From assembly GCA_963969595.1 (NCBI GenBank), contig OZ018411.1, positions 25,108,545 through 25,172,544 of the forward strand: a DNA stretch of 64,000 nt, read 5' to 3'. The position numbers and the translations under genes are program-made. Under the pieces are notes generated by a model that was not told where the DNA came from, did no database searches, and saw only the letters and a program-made list of their open reading frames with translations. This document shows, piece after piece, positions 1-11,175 of this stretch. How positions within the stretch are numbered: position 1 is the first letter of the stretch; the number at the start of each line of letters is the position of its first letter. The stretch is from Neckera pumila (lineage: Eukaryota; Streptophyta; Bryopsida; Hypnales; Neckeraceae).

Positions 1-2582
1 TTTGGCATTGTCGCCATGATCCTGTCAACTGTTGCACTGTCCATTCTATTTCCATCCTCATCAGCATCTGCACTTGGAATTGTACCTCCTTCCATGTCTG
101 GAACAGTTCCATTGTCCCTGTTTTGGTTCAAGACATCGCTAGGTCAAAATGGTAAATCACGGATGCCTTCTCTATTTCGTTGTGGAAATTCCTCCAAATA
201 CTCCTTGAAATCTTCTATTTCGTCCACCACTTCTATGATCCTGATCGGGTTGAAGCCTCTCTCTATCATCTTCTTCTTGTATGCAATGAACTCGTCTAAT
301 GCTTTCAATTCCCTTTGATCAGCTATAAATACCTCCGCGAGGTCCGGTTTCTCTGCTACGCTTGGTAGTGAGTTCAAACACAAATGCCCTCTCGTTGGGC
401 CCCACTCATCTGTGCAAAAATGCTTGTGTTGCACACGGACCAATCCATTCTCTACGTAAAACTTCATATGGTGCGGAAATGTGATGCCCGTCAGTGATTC
501 CCCTCCTTGTAGTAAATGAGGTGTGATAAATGCCTTCCAATCGCGAATGTGCTCAAGCTTGCGAGCACTTACAAAAGCCTCTGTGTACAACGTTCCCTTC
601 TCCACTAGTTGCAACATCTCCGTCAAAGTGTCTATGTCTCTCCTCTTCAATACATTTGAAATCACACTAAATTTCTTATCAATGTCCTCATGTGTATGGC
701 CTACTATCAAAAAACAAAGATGCACTTCCTTGAAAAAACCAAGACCAACTAGTGCAGCACATATGGCAAACATGTAGGCATTCTTGTTCTCCCTCGTAGT
801 GTTATCCGCTTGAATCCTCAACGTTGGTGGCAATGACCCCTTCCTTCGTTTCACGTCGCATATGACGTTCATCACCGACGTTACAACTTGATTGCTATCA
901 TGTTTGTGGTGAGCATCTATCCACACGTCTGCATACAAGCCGATACCATGTACAAGTCCACCACATAAATGAGTTTTCACAAATCGGGATTCGATGTTCT
1001 TCACAGTCTGCCTCATCTTCGGTATCATGGTAGTATTCTGATCCATACCGTCCACAATCAAACACATGAAAAAGTCTGGAGTGATCATCGCGGACCTCTT
1101 GAATAACCAATAATCTCGCCTCTCTTCCATTTGATATCGAATGTGTAGCACGTACAGCTCTTTTATCTTCATCTTTGCGACTGCATTCGTGGTGGATTCC
1201 ATCCCACACTTCTACTCCCAACAATGATAGCACTTTGAAAACCGAGAGAACGGTGGGATTTGCACATGCGGAAATTCCTTCCGCCAAAGTCGACGAAACG
1301 AAGTCATCGACCACTCCGACCCGTCTACTAGTTTCTTCACTTCTTCGTTCACATATTGAAAAACGTCCAACTTGCTCATATTCATTGGCAACAGAATCAG
1401 TGGTAGCACCGCATTGTCCATTTTCCTGCGAATTGAACAATGGGGTTGTTGACATCCTGCTTCGTTGAAAAAAATGTTGAGGCTTTTTCTAGCTGCTGAC
1501 ATTTTTGCACTTTCCCTCTGCTGGCACCTATTTCCATGAATAGCTGCCACTCTGCCATATACAGCATGTGCTGTCTTCAATTGCTTCAAAAGCCTCTGAG
1601 AATAACCCAACGCCGCGGCGTAGCATGCATTACACACAACTATGCCATCTAGTTTTGTCACATACTTGTCTCTCATTGGACCCTCCGTGCGAGTGTAAAA
1701 GGCATTAAGCATTTGCATTATCCAAGTCGCACGTGCTTCGTACTTCTGCCCCCAGGCCATATATCGTTGGTCCAATATATATTTTGCATCTACATCATGT
1801 AAACAATTACGTTTACATGCTCCTCTCTCCTTCACACACATAACACTGTCAAGAGTAACTTTCTGACTAGCAGACTCCCCCCTCTCCCTCGGACTTCTCA
1901 CCCTCGCCCTTCGATTTGCCATTGAATACCTCCTCCTCGAAGCATGCTCAGGCAGTCCTTCAGTTCTTGTGAAATCCGCAGTGTTGCCTTTAGAGGATTG
2001 TGTCAGAGGAGAACTTCCTTCAGCTGTGCTTCCTCCACCTTGACTTGGTGGCGTGAAATCGGATGTACTTGGATTGTCATCCACATCATGAAAATCAAAA
2101 ACCGGTGCAGAAACTGGAGGAAAACAAAAATTTTGCCTCTCCCTTGCATTTGTTGTTGTCGTTTTCACCTCGGAGGGAAGTGCATGACGAACTAAAGCAC
2201 GACGCCAACATATAACTTTACCTACACAATCTCCTATAGTTTTTCCTACCAACTCCCCAACCCATTATGTTTCCTGTATAGCACGTGTTATAAGAACCGC
2301 AATTTCAAAAGGACGTAATTTCAAGTAGTGAAGTTCATCACCGCATGCAAAATTGGTATCCAGCACGCCAACTCCAACAATACGTCCTTCATCCCCAAGA
2401 AGTTGGACCATGCCATTCGTACACTGCGGTTCTCCATCCACAGGTGCACGATCTTCTTGTTCGAAAAGTCTTCCCCGTACCACACGCGCCAATCTTTCTC
2501 CTATGCTTCTTCGCTCTGTTGCAACCAACGTGGTGCCCACTGCATTGAAAACCACTGGACTTCCAAATGCTTCTTCCGCCAT
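1..2582 (-). pseudogene. DUF7869-like protein of probable transposon origin, three in-frame stops, truncated by window edge
   Basis: Read from ATG at 2582 leftwards, one frame stays open to base 1 except for TAA at 2265-2267, TAG at 1212-1214 and TGA at 144-146; in-frame stops lie just upstream of the ATG, so the start is well placed. The N-terminal part (GELVGKTIGDCVGKVICW) recalls the domain next to plant transposon proteins (DUF8039-like, weak). The middle is Cys-rich (VVCNACYAA, KCYHCWE). The C-terminal half carries VDGMDQ (near 1050), QADNTTRENKN (near 800) and GHTHEDID (near 690), the signature I know from DUF7869 proteins. After the TGA an acidic tail stays open to the edge. D, D and E in these three motifs could be a DDE-type catalytic set, but that is inference. 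Family assignment is from memory of motifs; function unknown. Three stops in an otherwise open 2.6 kb frame indicate a dead copy. Confidence 0.72.
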
Positions 2583-3534
2583 TTTCTTCTGTCACTACTA
2601 CATTACAATTAAGTATTTTTTTTAATAATATGGAATTATTTCAATATCTTACCGAACTAGTACCCTCAATGCAATTCCATTCAAAAAATATTTTTACAAA
2701 GAAAGCTTCCCAAGCTTGCAAAAAGATCCTAACTAACATAAACACCAGAAAACCATTAATTTCATTCTCTGTTCATGCAGTCCTTTGCTTTGACTAATAC
2801 GTGTGTGCCATTCATTGAGAAACCAATCATTCTATGACCTACATGTTCATACCAAAAGATCTTAAGACAGTTGACCCCTTCCCATCCACTTTGATAAATT
2901 AATGGAACTACTACTTTTTATAAGGTTAGAATTTAAGATCCCCAAATAAAACAAACTATCCTTCCAATTTTTGGCAAACGTTATCCTTGAAAGCACTGAA
3001 ATTTATTTAGCAAACAAACCTAAACTTAACCACAAATAAAATCCTAGTCAATTTCGTAAAAGTTATACAACACTTTGCAAACATACTCTATATGAACGTA
3101 GTAATCTCTAACAATCATTGTGCTCTAGAGGAACTCATTAATCCCTAATGGACCGAGGTGTATTTTCCAAGAAAATTGCGATTTCACAAAAATCACAACT
3201 AATGGAATTCTATTATTCCATTTAAATGGAATAATAAAAAGAGGGAATGAAATTTGAAAAAACAAATTTACTATTTCGAAGATTATTAATTATAGGATTA
3301 CAATGTTACTTGCGTTAAATGCATTACTTTTTTTCCATGAACACAACAATCTAGGCAAATCAAAGAAAATCGATTTTAAAAAAACAAAGAAAGTATAGTT
3401 GGTTTTACAATTTTCTACATATGTGGAAAGACTTTAATCATTCCATTTTGATAAATGAGATGAAAATAATGAGTTGTTTAAATGTGCGCTTATTTATGGA
3501 TTACCTACTCTACACTTCTTCCTAAGTCCTTCAT
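2583..3534. other. AT-rich intergenic stretch
   Basis: AT-rich DNA upstream of the DUF7869-like ORF, with no convincing coding frame. It would hold the promoter of that ORF if it was ever transcribed from here, but I cannot place a clear TATA box or start site. Confidence 0.5.
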
Positions 3535-4468
3535 TTAACCCCTAAAGGACCACTTGTCCCCTCGGGGGACAATTTGGGTCCGGGCAGGTTCCTACGATCT
3601 CAATTTTTAGTAATTTTTTTTGGGATTTTTTGAGGTTGTGTATTTTTGCGAGATGTTTGCAAATATATAATTTTTATTTTAATTGATGCCCGGGAGCAAA
3701 AGTTATGGCACAATAAGTAAAAATGGAATTTTGCGGGCAGCCCAAAAAAAAATCACAAAAAGTCAAAATAATTTTTTTTCAAATTTTTGACTCAAAGATT
3801 ATATTTTTGTCTAGATGTGAAGCTTTGTTTCATTCAATTTGGACTAATAGTGAGAAAGTTATGGACAATCTTAGTTTTTCGGGCAATCTAAGCATCTTCT
3901 TGGAAAAATAAGTTGTAGAATTCATTTTTGAATGCAATTTTGAGAATTTTTCAAAAAAATTTATTAGGCAAGGTTAGATTTTCTTGCTAGAACAATCTCA
4001 CCATTGGGATTATTGTGATTCAATTCCATCTAAAAGCTATTAACAATTTAGTTTTTTCTTCAATCTTGAACCCACTTCTATTTAACAATTTTTTAATGAG
4101 TGAAAATTGAGTGATTTTTTTCCTAAATTTTTTTGGTATATTCTCAATTCAACTACTGAACATAAATAAGTAGAAAATCGAAATCAGTAGTGCAAAAAAT
4201 TTGAACTAAAAAGATTCAAAGCCAAAAAATCTAGTGAAGCAAGGTGGAAAAAAAGTTGTTTTCTTCACTTTAAATGCATATATCTTGCAATCTACGCGGT
4301 CAAAGTTTCTGAAACTTCTTCCACATATTCATATACTAGTCAAGTATAAGATCTTACGGTTGGATATGCAAAAAAAAACAAGTTTTTAAAATCTTTTCTC
4401 TTAGCAATAGAAGTGACAATTTTGAATGGGTTTTGGTAGGAAAATCAACTCGGTCCTTTAGGGGTTAA
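3535..4468. mobile_element. TTAA-flanked TIR element, copy a (926 bp, non-autonomous)
   Basis: The element begins CCCCTAAAGGACC at 3539 and ends GGTCCTTTAGGGG at 4464, and is flanked on both sides by TTAA (3535-3538, 4465-4468). Beside the left terminal repeat lies a short dyad, TTGTCCCC then GGGGGACAA (3554-3572). No ORF of useful size is inside. Related copies occur near 5.0, 20.6, 31.4, 43.3, 52.9 and 57.4 kb. A TTAA duplication with C-rich ends is the hallmark of piggyBac-type transposition, so this may be a piggyBac-like MITE; no transposase is visible in the window. Confidence 0.75.
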
Positions 4469-5480
4469 CTTTGATAGAAAGTCTGGATGAGGAATATCTT
4501 TTATATATACTACATTTCATTGCATCTGAAAATAGAATTTAGAAGTGAAGGGCTAATATGTAGTTTAATTCTCAACTCTAGCAGTCATGGCACATAAAAA
4601 AACACATTTAAAAAAAAGAAATGAACTGACACTGATTTATAAGATTTATATATACATGAAAAGCTTTGACTCATTCCAATTCGATCAATGAGTCAAAAGT
4701 TATGAGGATTTCTTTCTTCTGGGTAGTTAAAGATTTCTCTACTGTAAATTAAACTTTGAAGTCCTTTATCTTACTCATATTTCAATATTTTAAAAATAAA
4801 TAAAATCATAGGATGCAAATTGTTTATAAAAATTGTGCAGCAATTACGGTTGCTAATTGTTCATTTCCATAATTAAATTTGTAACAGCTTCGTATTTTGA
4901 ATGATTCTCTATTTATTTCTATTTATTATTTTTTTCTTTATATATTCTACAATTCCAAGATTTTTAAGCAAGTACCCAACTCGTGTACGTAAGTAATCCA
5001 AAGCAATACCATCATTTTGGACATTTCTAAATAGAAAAGCGAGCTTGTGAAGTGCAGGTGCCCTGTTTTTGGCAAGGCCAGAAAATGATTTCAGTGACTT
5101 CAAAGGATTCTATCTAGCAATCTACAAGGTGGGAATTTCTAAAATTTAACCAAGTGTACTCCAACTACCGCACTACAAAATCCTACGGCTATATGTGTCA
5201 CATTTTATCTTTAATTTTAAATGATATACTGGAAATAAAAATGGAAGTTCCTCAGCTTTCAGTTTTTATGAAAACGAAGTCATGCAACTTCAATTACTTG
5301 ACTTAAGACTTGAGTGAGTAATTTGAATACAGAAATACCAACCTAACTTACAGAAGTGAGCATGACTGTCGAGAAATTAGTGTGGGGCAACCTAATTTCA
5401 CTATTTTGTGTACAACGCAAGCACTTGAATCTATCAATTTTCGTATTGCCCAGCGATTAGACAGTCACAATTTCCACACA
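4469..5480. repeat. AT-rich stretch with a diverged relic of the TTAA family
   Basis: Between about 5035 and 5230 the sequence (gagcttgtgaagtgcaggtg onwards to a segment near 'atcctacggctatatgtgtc') resembles 20380-20560 and, more distantly, the inner part of the TTAA-flanked elements. I cannot find both ends, so this is a truncated relic. The rest holds nothing I can identify. Confidence 0.4.
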
Positions 5481-6016
5481 CTGCATGCGCATGAGTAAGG
5501 TTACGAATTTCCCCCGCGGTCTCTGCAAACATGCCCATCACGCCTGCAGACACACTTGGTGCGCACGCCTAGCCTAACACTTGATCATTTCATTTTCGAG
5601 ATTACACAGGAATCCCAGTCTATGCACAAGGTGGAAGATGAATTTCAAGCACGTAAAATGGCATGGGACTAAGATGGATGAAATCCCGTCGAGACAAACC
5701 CTAATCTTGCGGAGTTGAGGTTCATTGCCTCCCTCAGACAGGAAATCGGCTTTGCTCTTGCGGCTTCTGCTTTTTTCTCACAGATTGTAGCACGGATTGC
5801 CTCGAAGGAGAGAACAAAGACGATTCAGAGGCATGATAGCTTTGCAAGATTGATATTCTCCTTCTCTATACGCGCGCCCTGTGACGCATTCTGGTACTCC
5901 CGATACTCCGAGGGACAATTTTGTTTTCTGCTGTGCTGACTCTTCTTCTCAGACGACATGTTTGTATGGCTGAATCGTTATTAGCATTCACCATCTTTAA
6001 TTCCTTCAGCGGAACG

Positions 6017-6024
6017 TATAAAAG
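6017..6024 (+). promoter_or_regulatory. candidate TATA box
   Basis: TATAAAAG in a GC-richer setting, followed by about 250 bp of leader-like sequence. Position and match are good, but no gene product is known downstream. Confidence 0.35.
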
Positions 6025-6279
6025 CCTTGTCGTCATTTTTAATGTCTAGTTCGCGAACTTCAATCGAAGACTGTGTACTTCAAGTTAGGTTTTGGATTCG
6101 AGTTTCTTAGAACTGCATCTTCATTATTAGCTTTGAAATAGCGGTTCTGCTTTGCGATTGACTGAAGCCCGAACCTGCAAATGCGATACTTAGAGCGTCA
6201 CCACACTTGCGCTAGAACAGAGTTACTTTTAATTTGTGCGCATTAGATCCTTTATCTCCCTCTGCATACAGTTTGAAGA

Positions 6280-6347
6280 GAGTGAACAGTATCTGCTGTC
6301 AAACCCCTCGCACGCGCGGGGGGTTCGACAGCATATACTGTTCACTC
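6280..6347. repeat. 68-bp hairpin
   Basis: Left arm gagtgaacagtatctgctgt pairs with right arm acagcatatactgttcactc around a GC-rich centre (cgcacgcgcg). The arms are about 29 bp with few mismatches. It could be a tiny foldback element or the stem of a structured RNA, as it lies about 260 bp after a TATA box. Confidence 0.55.
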
Positions 6348-6419
6348 CCTTCGGGGACAAACACAAAGATTTCTGACCGTTTGCGAGCCCAAGAGGCCAT
6401 TTGCCACCTCAGAGAAGTC

Positions 6420-6502
6420 AACTATGTCGATTCCGCGTCCCCGCGTTTATCTGTAAGTCGATAGTTGATTCCGCGTCCCCGCGTTTCTCTATAAGTCGCT
6501 GA
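6420..6502. repeat. two-copy tandem repeat
   Basis: The segment gattccgcgtccccgcgttt followed by a t-rich link and taagtcg occurs twice in a row with few differences, period about 38-40 bp. Confidence 0.6.
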
Positions 6503-7110
6503 AAGAGGGGGATTTTTGACTTTTACCTTTCTTGCAGGTTGTATCTGCCTTTTGAGGTCGTCGCAGCTGGCGTGCTCGCGATCCCCACGCGCTTTGGCCT
6601 CCTCGCTTCCCGCTCAGCTCCGCCTCTAGGTAAACACTCCCTCCCGGTCAGATTTGCTTCTGCCGCTCCTCTCCAGCACCGTTGCCTGCGTTCCTTTTCT
6701 TTGTGTATGTCGCAGATGAAAGCCACATTGCACACCTGAGTTTTGCAAGGCCAATTTGTGAAAAGTGTCTTCTTCCTTGGGTTCACACGTTTAGAAGTGG
6801 ATAAGGTTACAATTCTTGAACGAAGGAGATCACATGTGTTTTTAGTGCATAAGTTCAAGGTTCTTGAACAAAGGAGAAGCTTGCTTACCTGGAGCGGAGT
6901 TTCCTTGTTTCTATTGAACGTGAGGTACGATTTTTGTACGAGGCTTTAATTCTGAGGTCAAATGATCTCCCTTCGCTTGCGAGGTCGACTGGATTACAAG
7001 TTTGGAGAGACAGAGAGGAAGGTTGGTGTAGTCTCCGGTGGCACCAAATCTGCGTCCATTTCTTGAATTGATTAGCCCACGTCAGAACCTCTTTGCAATT
7101 GATTAGCATA

Positions 7111-8439
7111 CGTCAGAAGCACTTTGCAGCATTGCATTTTAGAAATGATGGGATGTAAAATTACTTGCTCAAGGATTTTTGTTTTCTAGTCGATTTACCT
7201 ATCTGTACGTGCGAGGTCCACTAGATACCGAAAGGATTGTACTAAATGTGCTAGTACTAGGGTTTTCTTAAAAAATTTAGAGAAGGACAGTTCATGGGCG
7301 CCGATGATCATACCTGAAAAGGTGTTCCCGATTTGTTCCAACTTTTACATCGTAGTAGGCAGTTTTCGGTCGTTTTCCTGCACACAGTAGCCGACTGTTT
7401 TTTTTTTTAAATGAGCTTCAAAAATGTAGTCAAAACCCACATAAATTTCATTGAAATACTTACCGCATGTATGATTGCAGAGAATCCACGTTCTGGAAAC
7501 ATGCTTGACCTTCAAACTTTGGCCCTGCTCTTCCGTACCTAGTTTTTCAATTTCATTTGATTTCTGTCGATCCTTATGTTAAGGCAGCTGTGTTGCAAAG
7601 GCCAAGCATATCTTCACTTCAACAGATACTCTCCTCCCTGGAAGCCATCCATTGACACAGCCACTAACAAATTTCTTGATAACGTAATGAATTAACCAGG
7701 AGACCGGTGGCACGCTATTGCTTGCAGACAGCAGCTCAAAGCCTGTTTTCAGTGAGGGCAATATGAGCGACCATTTCTCTCACTTCCCCACTGCAGGATC
7801 TAGTTAGTATATCGTGATTTCTAACACAGCATTCAAGAAGCAAAATAGTAAAGTGCGACCGTATGAGCAAAAGCAAATCGAATCTAAGTTAAACAATGAA
7901 ACTTGCAGCTAAGCTTGTAGATTCAACGACGTTACATACACACCTTTGTGAATGGAAACCCTAGCGCCTAAACCCGGCCCTTCTCCACTTGCTATCCCCT
8001 CCAAGATTGCAGAATAGCTGATGCTGAAATTTTGTATTGAACCCTCAATTACACCCCCTTCAGGTTGAGAGCTCAGAGCAATGGAGAGAACTGGGCACAC
8101 ACTTAATGAGCGTTTAGGGTTAGAAGATTATAAGGAGAAAGTGAGCATCAATCTGTTTAACAGTTATTTTTGAATAATTACGTAACATTGTAATGCTTGT
8201 TGAGTGTGATCGCTCAGTGAGCTCTTAATTTTCCTTATTTCTAAAAACTTAGGTTCAACAATGGAGGTTCAATTTAGTAATGCAGGAGTTCGATTTGGTA
8301 TGATCGTTTCATGTGTGTGTTCCAAGGGACTAATGAAATTTCCTTATCTCACTCTTGTAGGTTGTTTGGAAGTTTATGTGCAAGGGAACGTAAGTGATGT
8401 ACCAGGACTCAAGACAGCTCCTGTAGGTTGGCAAGGGAA
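7111..8439. other. unassigned intergenic DNA
   Basis: Mixed-composition sequence. Short frames on both strands have no recognisable motifs and I do not call them genes. Confidence 0.4.
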
Positions 8440-8705
8440 TTGACCTTAAATCGCATTGTTCAGCAATTTAGCATGATTGAACATGGTTTTCTCTAGTATA
8501 TGGAAATAAAATGTGGGGACCCACTAATAGTCAAAATGGGTATTCAAAATCTCTTATAATGCATTTTTTGGACACCATTTGAATAAACTACAAATTTCCA
8601 AAGTGTTGGAGTAGGTGTACCCAAAAGCAATCATAGAATCATATGAAAAGTAGGAGTACATTTTTGGTTAAAATATTCATCGTGCAATTTTTAGGTATAA
8701 TAATG
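8440..8705. repeat. diverged copy of the 30.8/31.1-kb MITE family
   Basis: The order of short matches (gttcagcaatttagcatgat; gggacccactaatagtcaaa; aataaactacaaatttccaa; gtaggtgtacccaaaagcaa) follows that of 30812-31106 and 31149-31440. Ends are eroded and no target duplication is visible. Confidence 0.6.
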
Positions 8706-9257
8706 TTATTATACCTTAAAAATTAAAGCACATGACCTCCTCATTGCTTCTCTATTTTTTTTGTGCTATAATAGTTTATTTTTTAATTTACTTAATATGA
8801 AAAGGATGGAAGAATTGAAAACCAGATCAAAATCCTAGATTTGAAGGCACAATTCAATATATTTTTTTCCTATAAACAGTCATTGTGCAATATTATGAGA
8901 CCTTGATTGACTGTGAACACCGATAAGCCAGTACATTAATTAAGTAATAGCTCATCTTGCTTTGTATCTTTGTTTTTAGTTTATAAAGTAGGCAGCTACA
9001 GATAATTCAAGTCTATGCGATAAACAAAAATGATTGAATGAGGTTTTATAAAGTAATTTCATCTTCTTCGTATTTTTTTTAAAGTACGTGTGCAAGGATA
9101 ACCCATCTTGTCGTAAGCATGTCTTAAAAAAGAAAGATGCTTATTTGCATTGACTACTTCCCTCTCCATTGTAGATTGCGCTTAATTGCACTAATTCATT
9201 CACCTTTTTAGCAGTGTTTTTATATTTTGTAGAAGTTCTTCATATATTGTTTTTTAG
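8706..9257. other. AT-rich DNA, nothing recognised
   Basis: AT-rich, many stops in all frames, no repeat match noticed elsewhere in the window. Confidence 0.4.
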
Positions 9258-11175
9258 AAAGGGCACTATTCTTGGAAGGAAATTCTTCAAATATGACAAT
9301 TATGAGACTCTGACCATTTCATGTGGCAAATGACTTCATTAGTTGCAAATGTCACATACATAGGATTTTTTAGAGCAATTTGCCTTTAATAAGAAATGTA
9401 GAAAGTGCCAATTTTGGAATAATAAAACATTAGGAATTCTAATTTCAATGAGGAATGGATATGTTCTTTGAGCTTCATTCTTTGTATCATACTTCACTAT
9501 AGGTTGTTCTGGTACAGTTGAATTAAACTATAATACAATCATTTGAAGAACTCTTTATGGCATGCAATTATTCATAGAAATAGCATTGTAGGAAGAGTAT
9601 TAGAAGTCTTTTTTCCCTTGTTTTTTGCTAAATGTTTACATACTATTTGTTAATATTCAAATTATCTTGGCTTTCTTAGAAAGTTATAATGGCATTGGTT
9701 AATAGTTTACATTTATATATTCCTCTTTTCCAAAGAACATAGGCCAACTATGCATAGAAGACTGAGGTTGAATTTTCTATACCAAAAGTAAAGAGAACAT
9801 GAAATTTTTTTTTCTGAAAAAAGTGTGAAACTCTAACCATTTCATGTGGCAAATGACTTCATTAGTTGCAAATGACACAATCATGAATATGTTAAAAGAT
9901 TTTCACGTATGAAGCATGAACAACGTTATTGACATTTTTCTTTCATGTTCCAGGTTTCTTCAAATGAATGCATATGACAAAAGGGTTTGTAATCAAGTAG
10001 GAGAAAGTGGGTCATTTTAGGCTGCAAGCTACAATATATATTGCATCAGGTATTTGTCCTTCATTCTTGTATTCTGTTGGGCAATGTTTCAATTTATGAT
10101 TATTCCTTAGGAAGTTTTCGTGCAATCCCGAAAAGGAGTAAGCAAATTTTTTAATCAGGGGACATTAGGAATCTCATTTTTATAGACGTGTCGATATGTA
10201 TTTTTCATCTTTATTTTTCCTATCATACTTCATTGTAGGTTCTTCTGCTATAGTTGAATTATATTGTACAATAGAAATTTCAAAAACTCTATTAGATGGC
10301 ATACAATTTAAGAAGATAGCATTGGAAGAAGACTATTAGAAGTGTTATTTGAATTCTTTTTCATTGAAGAACTCTTCAACCAAAATGTTCATATATTTTT
10401 TATTGATATTCTAATTTTAATGGCATAATCAAAAAATTATTTGGTTTTAGGTAGTACCTCTCCAATATACATTTTTATTTTCCAAATTTGAAGAATAAAG
10501 GCCAGCAATGAATATAAGGAATAGGTAGAGATTCCTATTTATGTTATATGCTGAAATATGTATATTTTACGTACAAATGACGAACGCATCAAATTTTGTT
10601 TGCGTTCAACCCTTCACAAGTTAAATTGTTATCCTATTACTTTTAAGAAGTTTCTCTTTATATATTTCAAATAAAAAAGCGTTGTCTTTTTGGAAGGCAA
10701 TTGTACAAATAGGGCAATAATGAGATTCTTACACTTTCATGTGGCAAGAGACCTCATCACTAGCATAATCGACGTTCATGACACTTCTTTTTTATGTCCA
10801 GTTATCTTTAGAGGAAAATACATGTTCTTAGTCAACAACGTAGACAAGGAGCTTCGTAATTGTTTTGGAGAAGTGGGTACCTCTAGACATCAAGCCCTAC
10901 ATAAATTGCATCAGGTAATTGTCTTGAACTTTTGTTTTCTCCTAGCAATATTAAAATTATTCTTATTCCTAAGCAAATTTAAGTTATGTTTTGAAAACAA
11001 AAAAGCCAAATTTTTTATCAAAACACATTAGGAACATTAATTGAAATTTTGAGTGGATATATTTTTTGAGCTTCATTTTTCCTATCATATGTAAATGTAG
11101 TTTCTTTTGCTACAATTGAAGTAGATTATTTCAACAAATTTCAAGAACTATGATGGCATACAATTCAAAACTATA
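9258..11175. repeat. diverged tandem repeat, three copies
   Basis: Two marker segments recur in the same order three times. Segment M1 (catttcatgtggcaaatgac) is at about 9317, 9837 and 10735. Segment M2 (attaggaat ... atcatacttca ... gttgaatta ... atggcatacaattt) is at about 9430-9560, 10160-10310 and 11028-11170. Spacing is roughly 0.5-0.9 kb. In the third copy an open stretch (10690-10917) ends at gcatcag/gtaattg, like an exon end, and a similar gcatcag/gtatttg follows the second M1. This could be a decayed, amplified gene fragment; no protein family is recognisable. Confidence 0.5.

Larger units (their letters stand above)
5481..7110 (+). other. GC-richer, gene-like island without recognisable protein
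   Basis: Unlike its AT-rich surroundings this stretch keeps many CG dinucleotides and mixed composition. It has a TATAAAAG box at 6017-6024 followed by a leader-like sequence, a 68-bp near-perfect hairpin (6280-6347), a two-copy tandem repeat (about 6425-6500), a pyrimidine-rich tract ending in tcttgcag at 6538 that looks like a splice acceptor, and a possible donor near 6628 (ctctag/gtaaac). None of the small frames resembles a known protein. It may be the 5' part of a non-coding transcript or a decayed gene. Confidence 0.35.

Noticed and set aside
144..2582. Three separate genes on the minus strand at the left edge
   Set aside because: All three pieces share one frame, and the family motifs run across the breaks, so this is one decayed ORF.
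10690..11031. 113-codon frame as an independent gene
   Set aside because: Lies within a diverged repeat unit; only its first 75 codons look exon-like and no family is evident.
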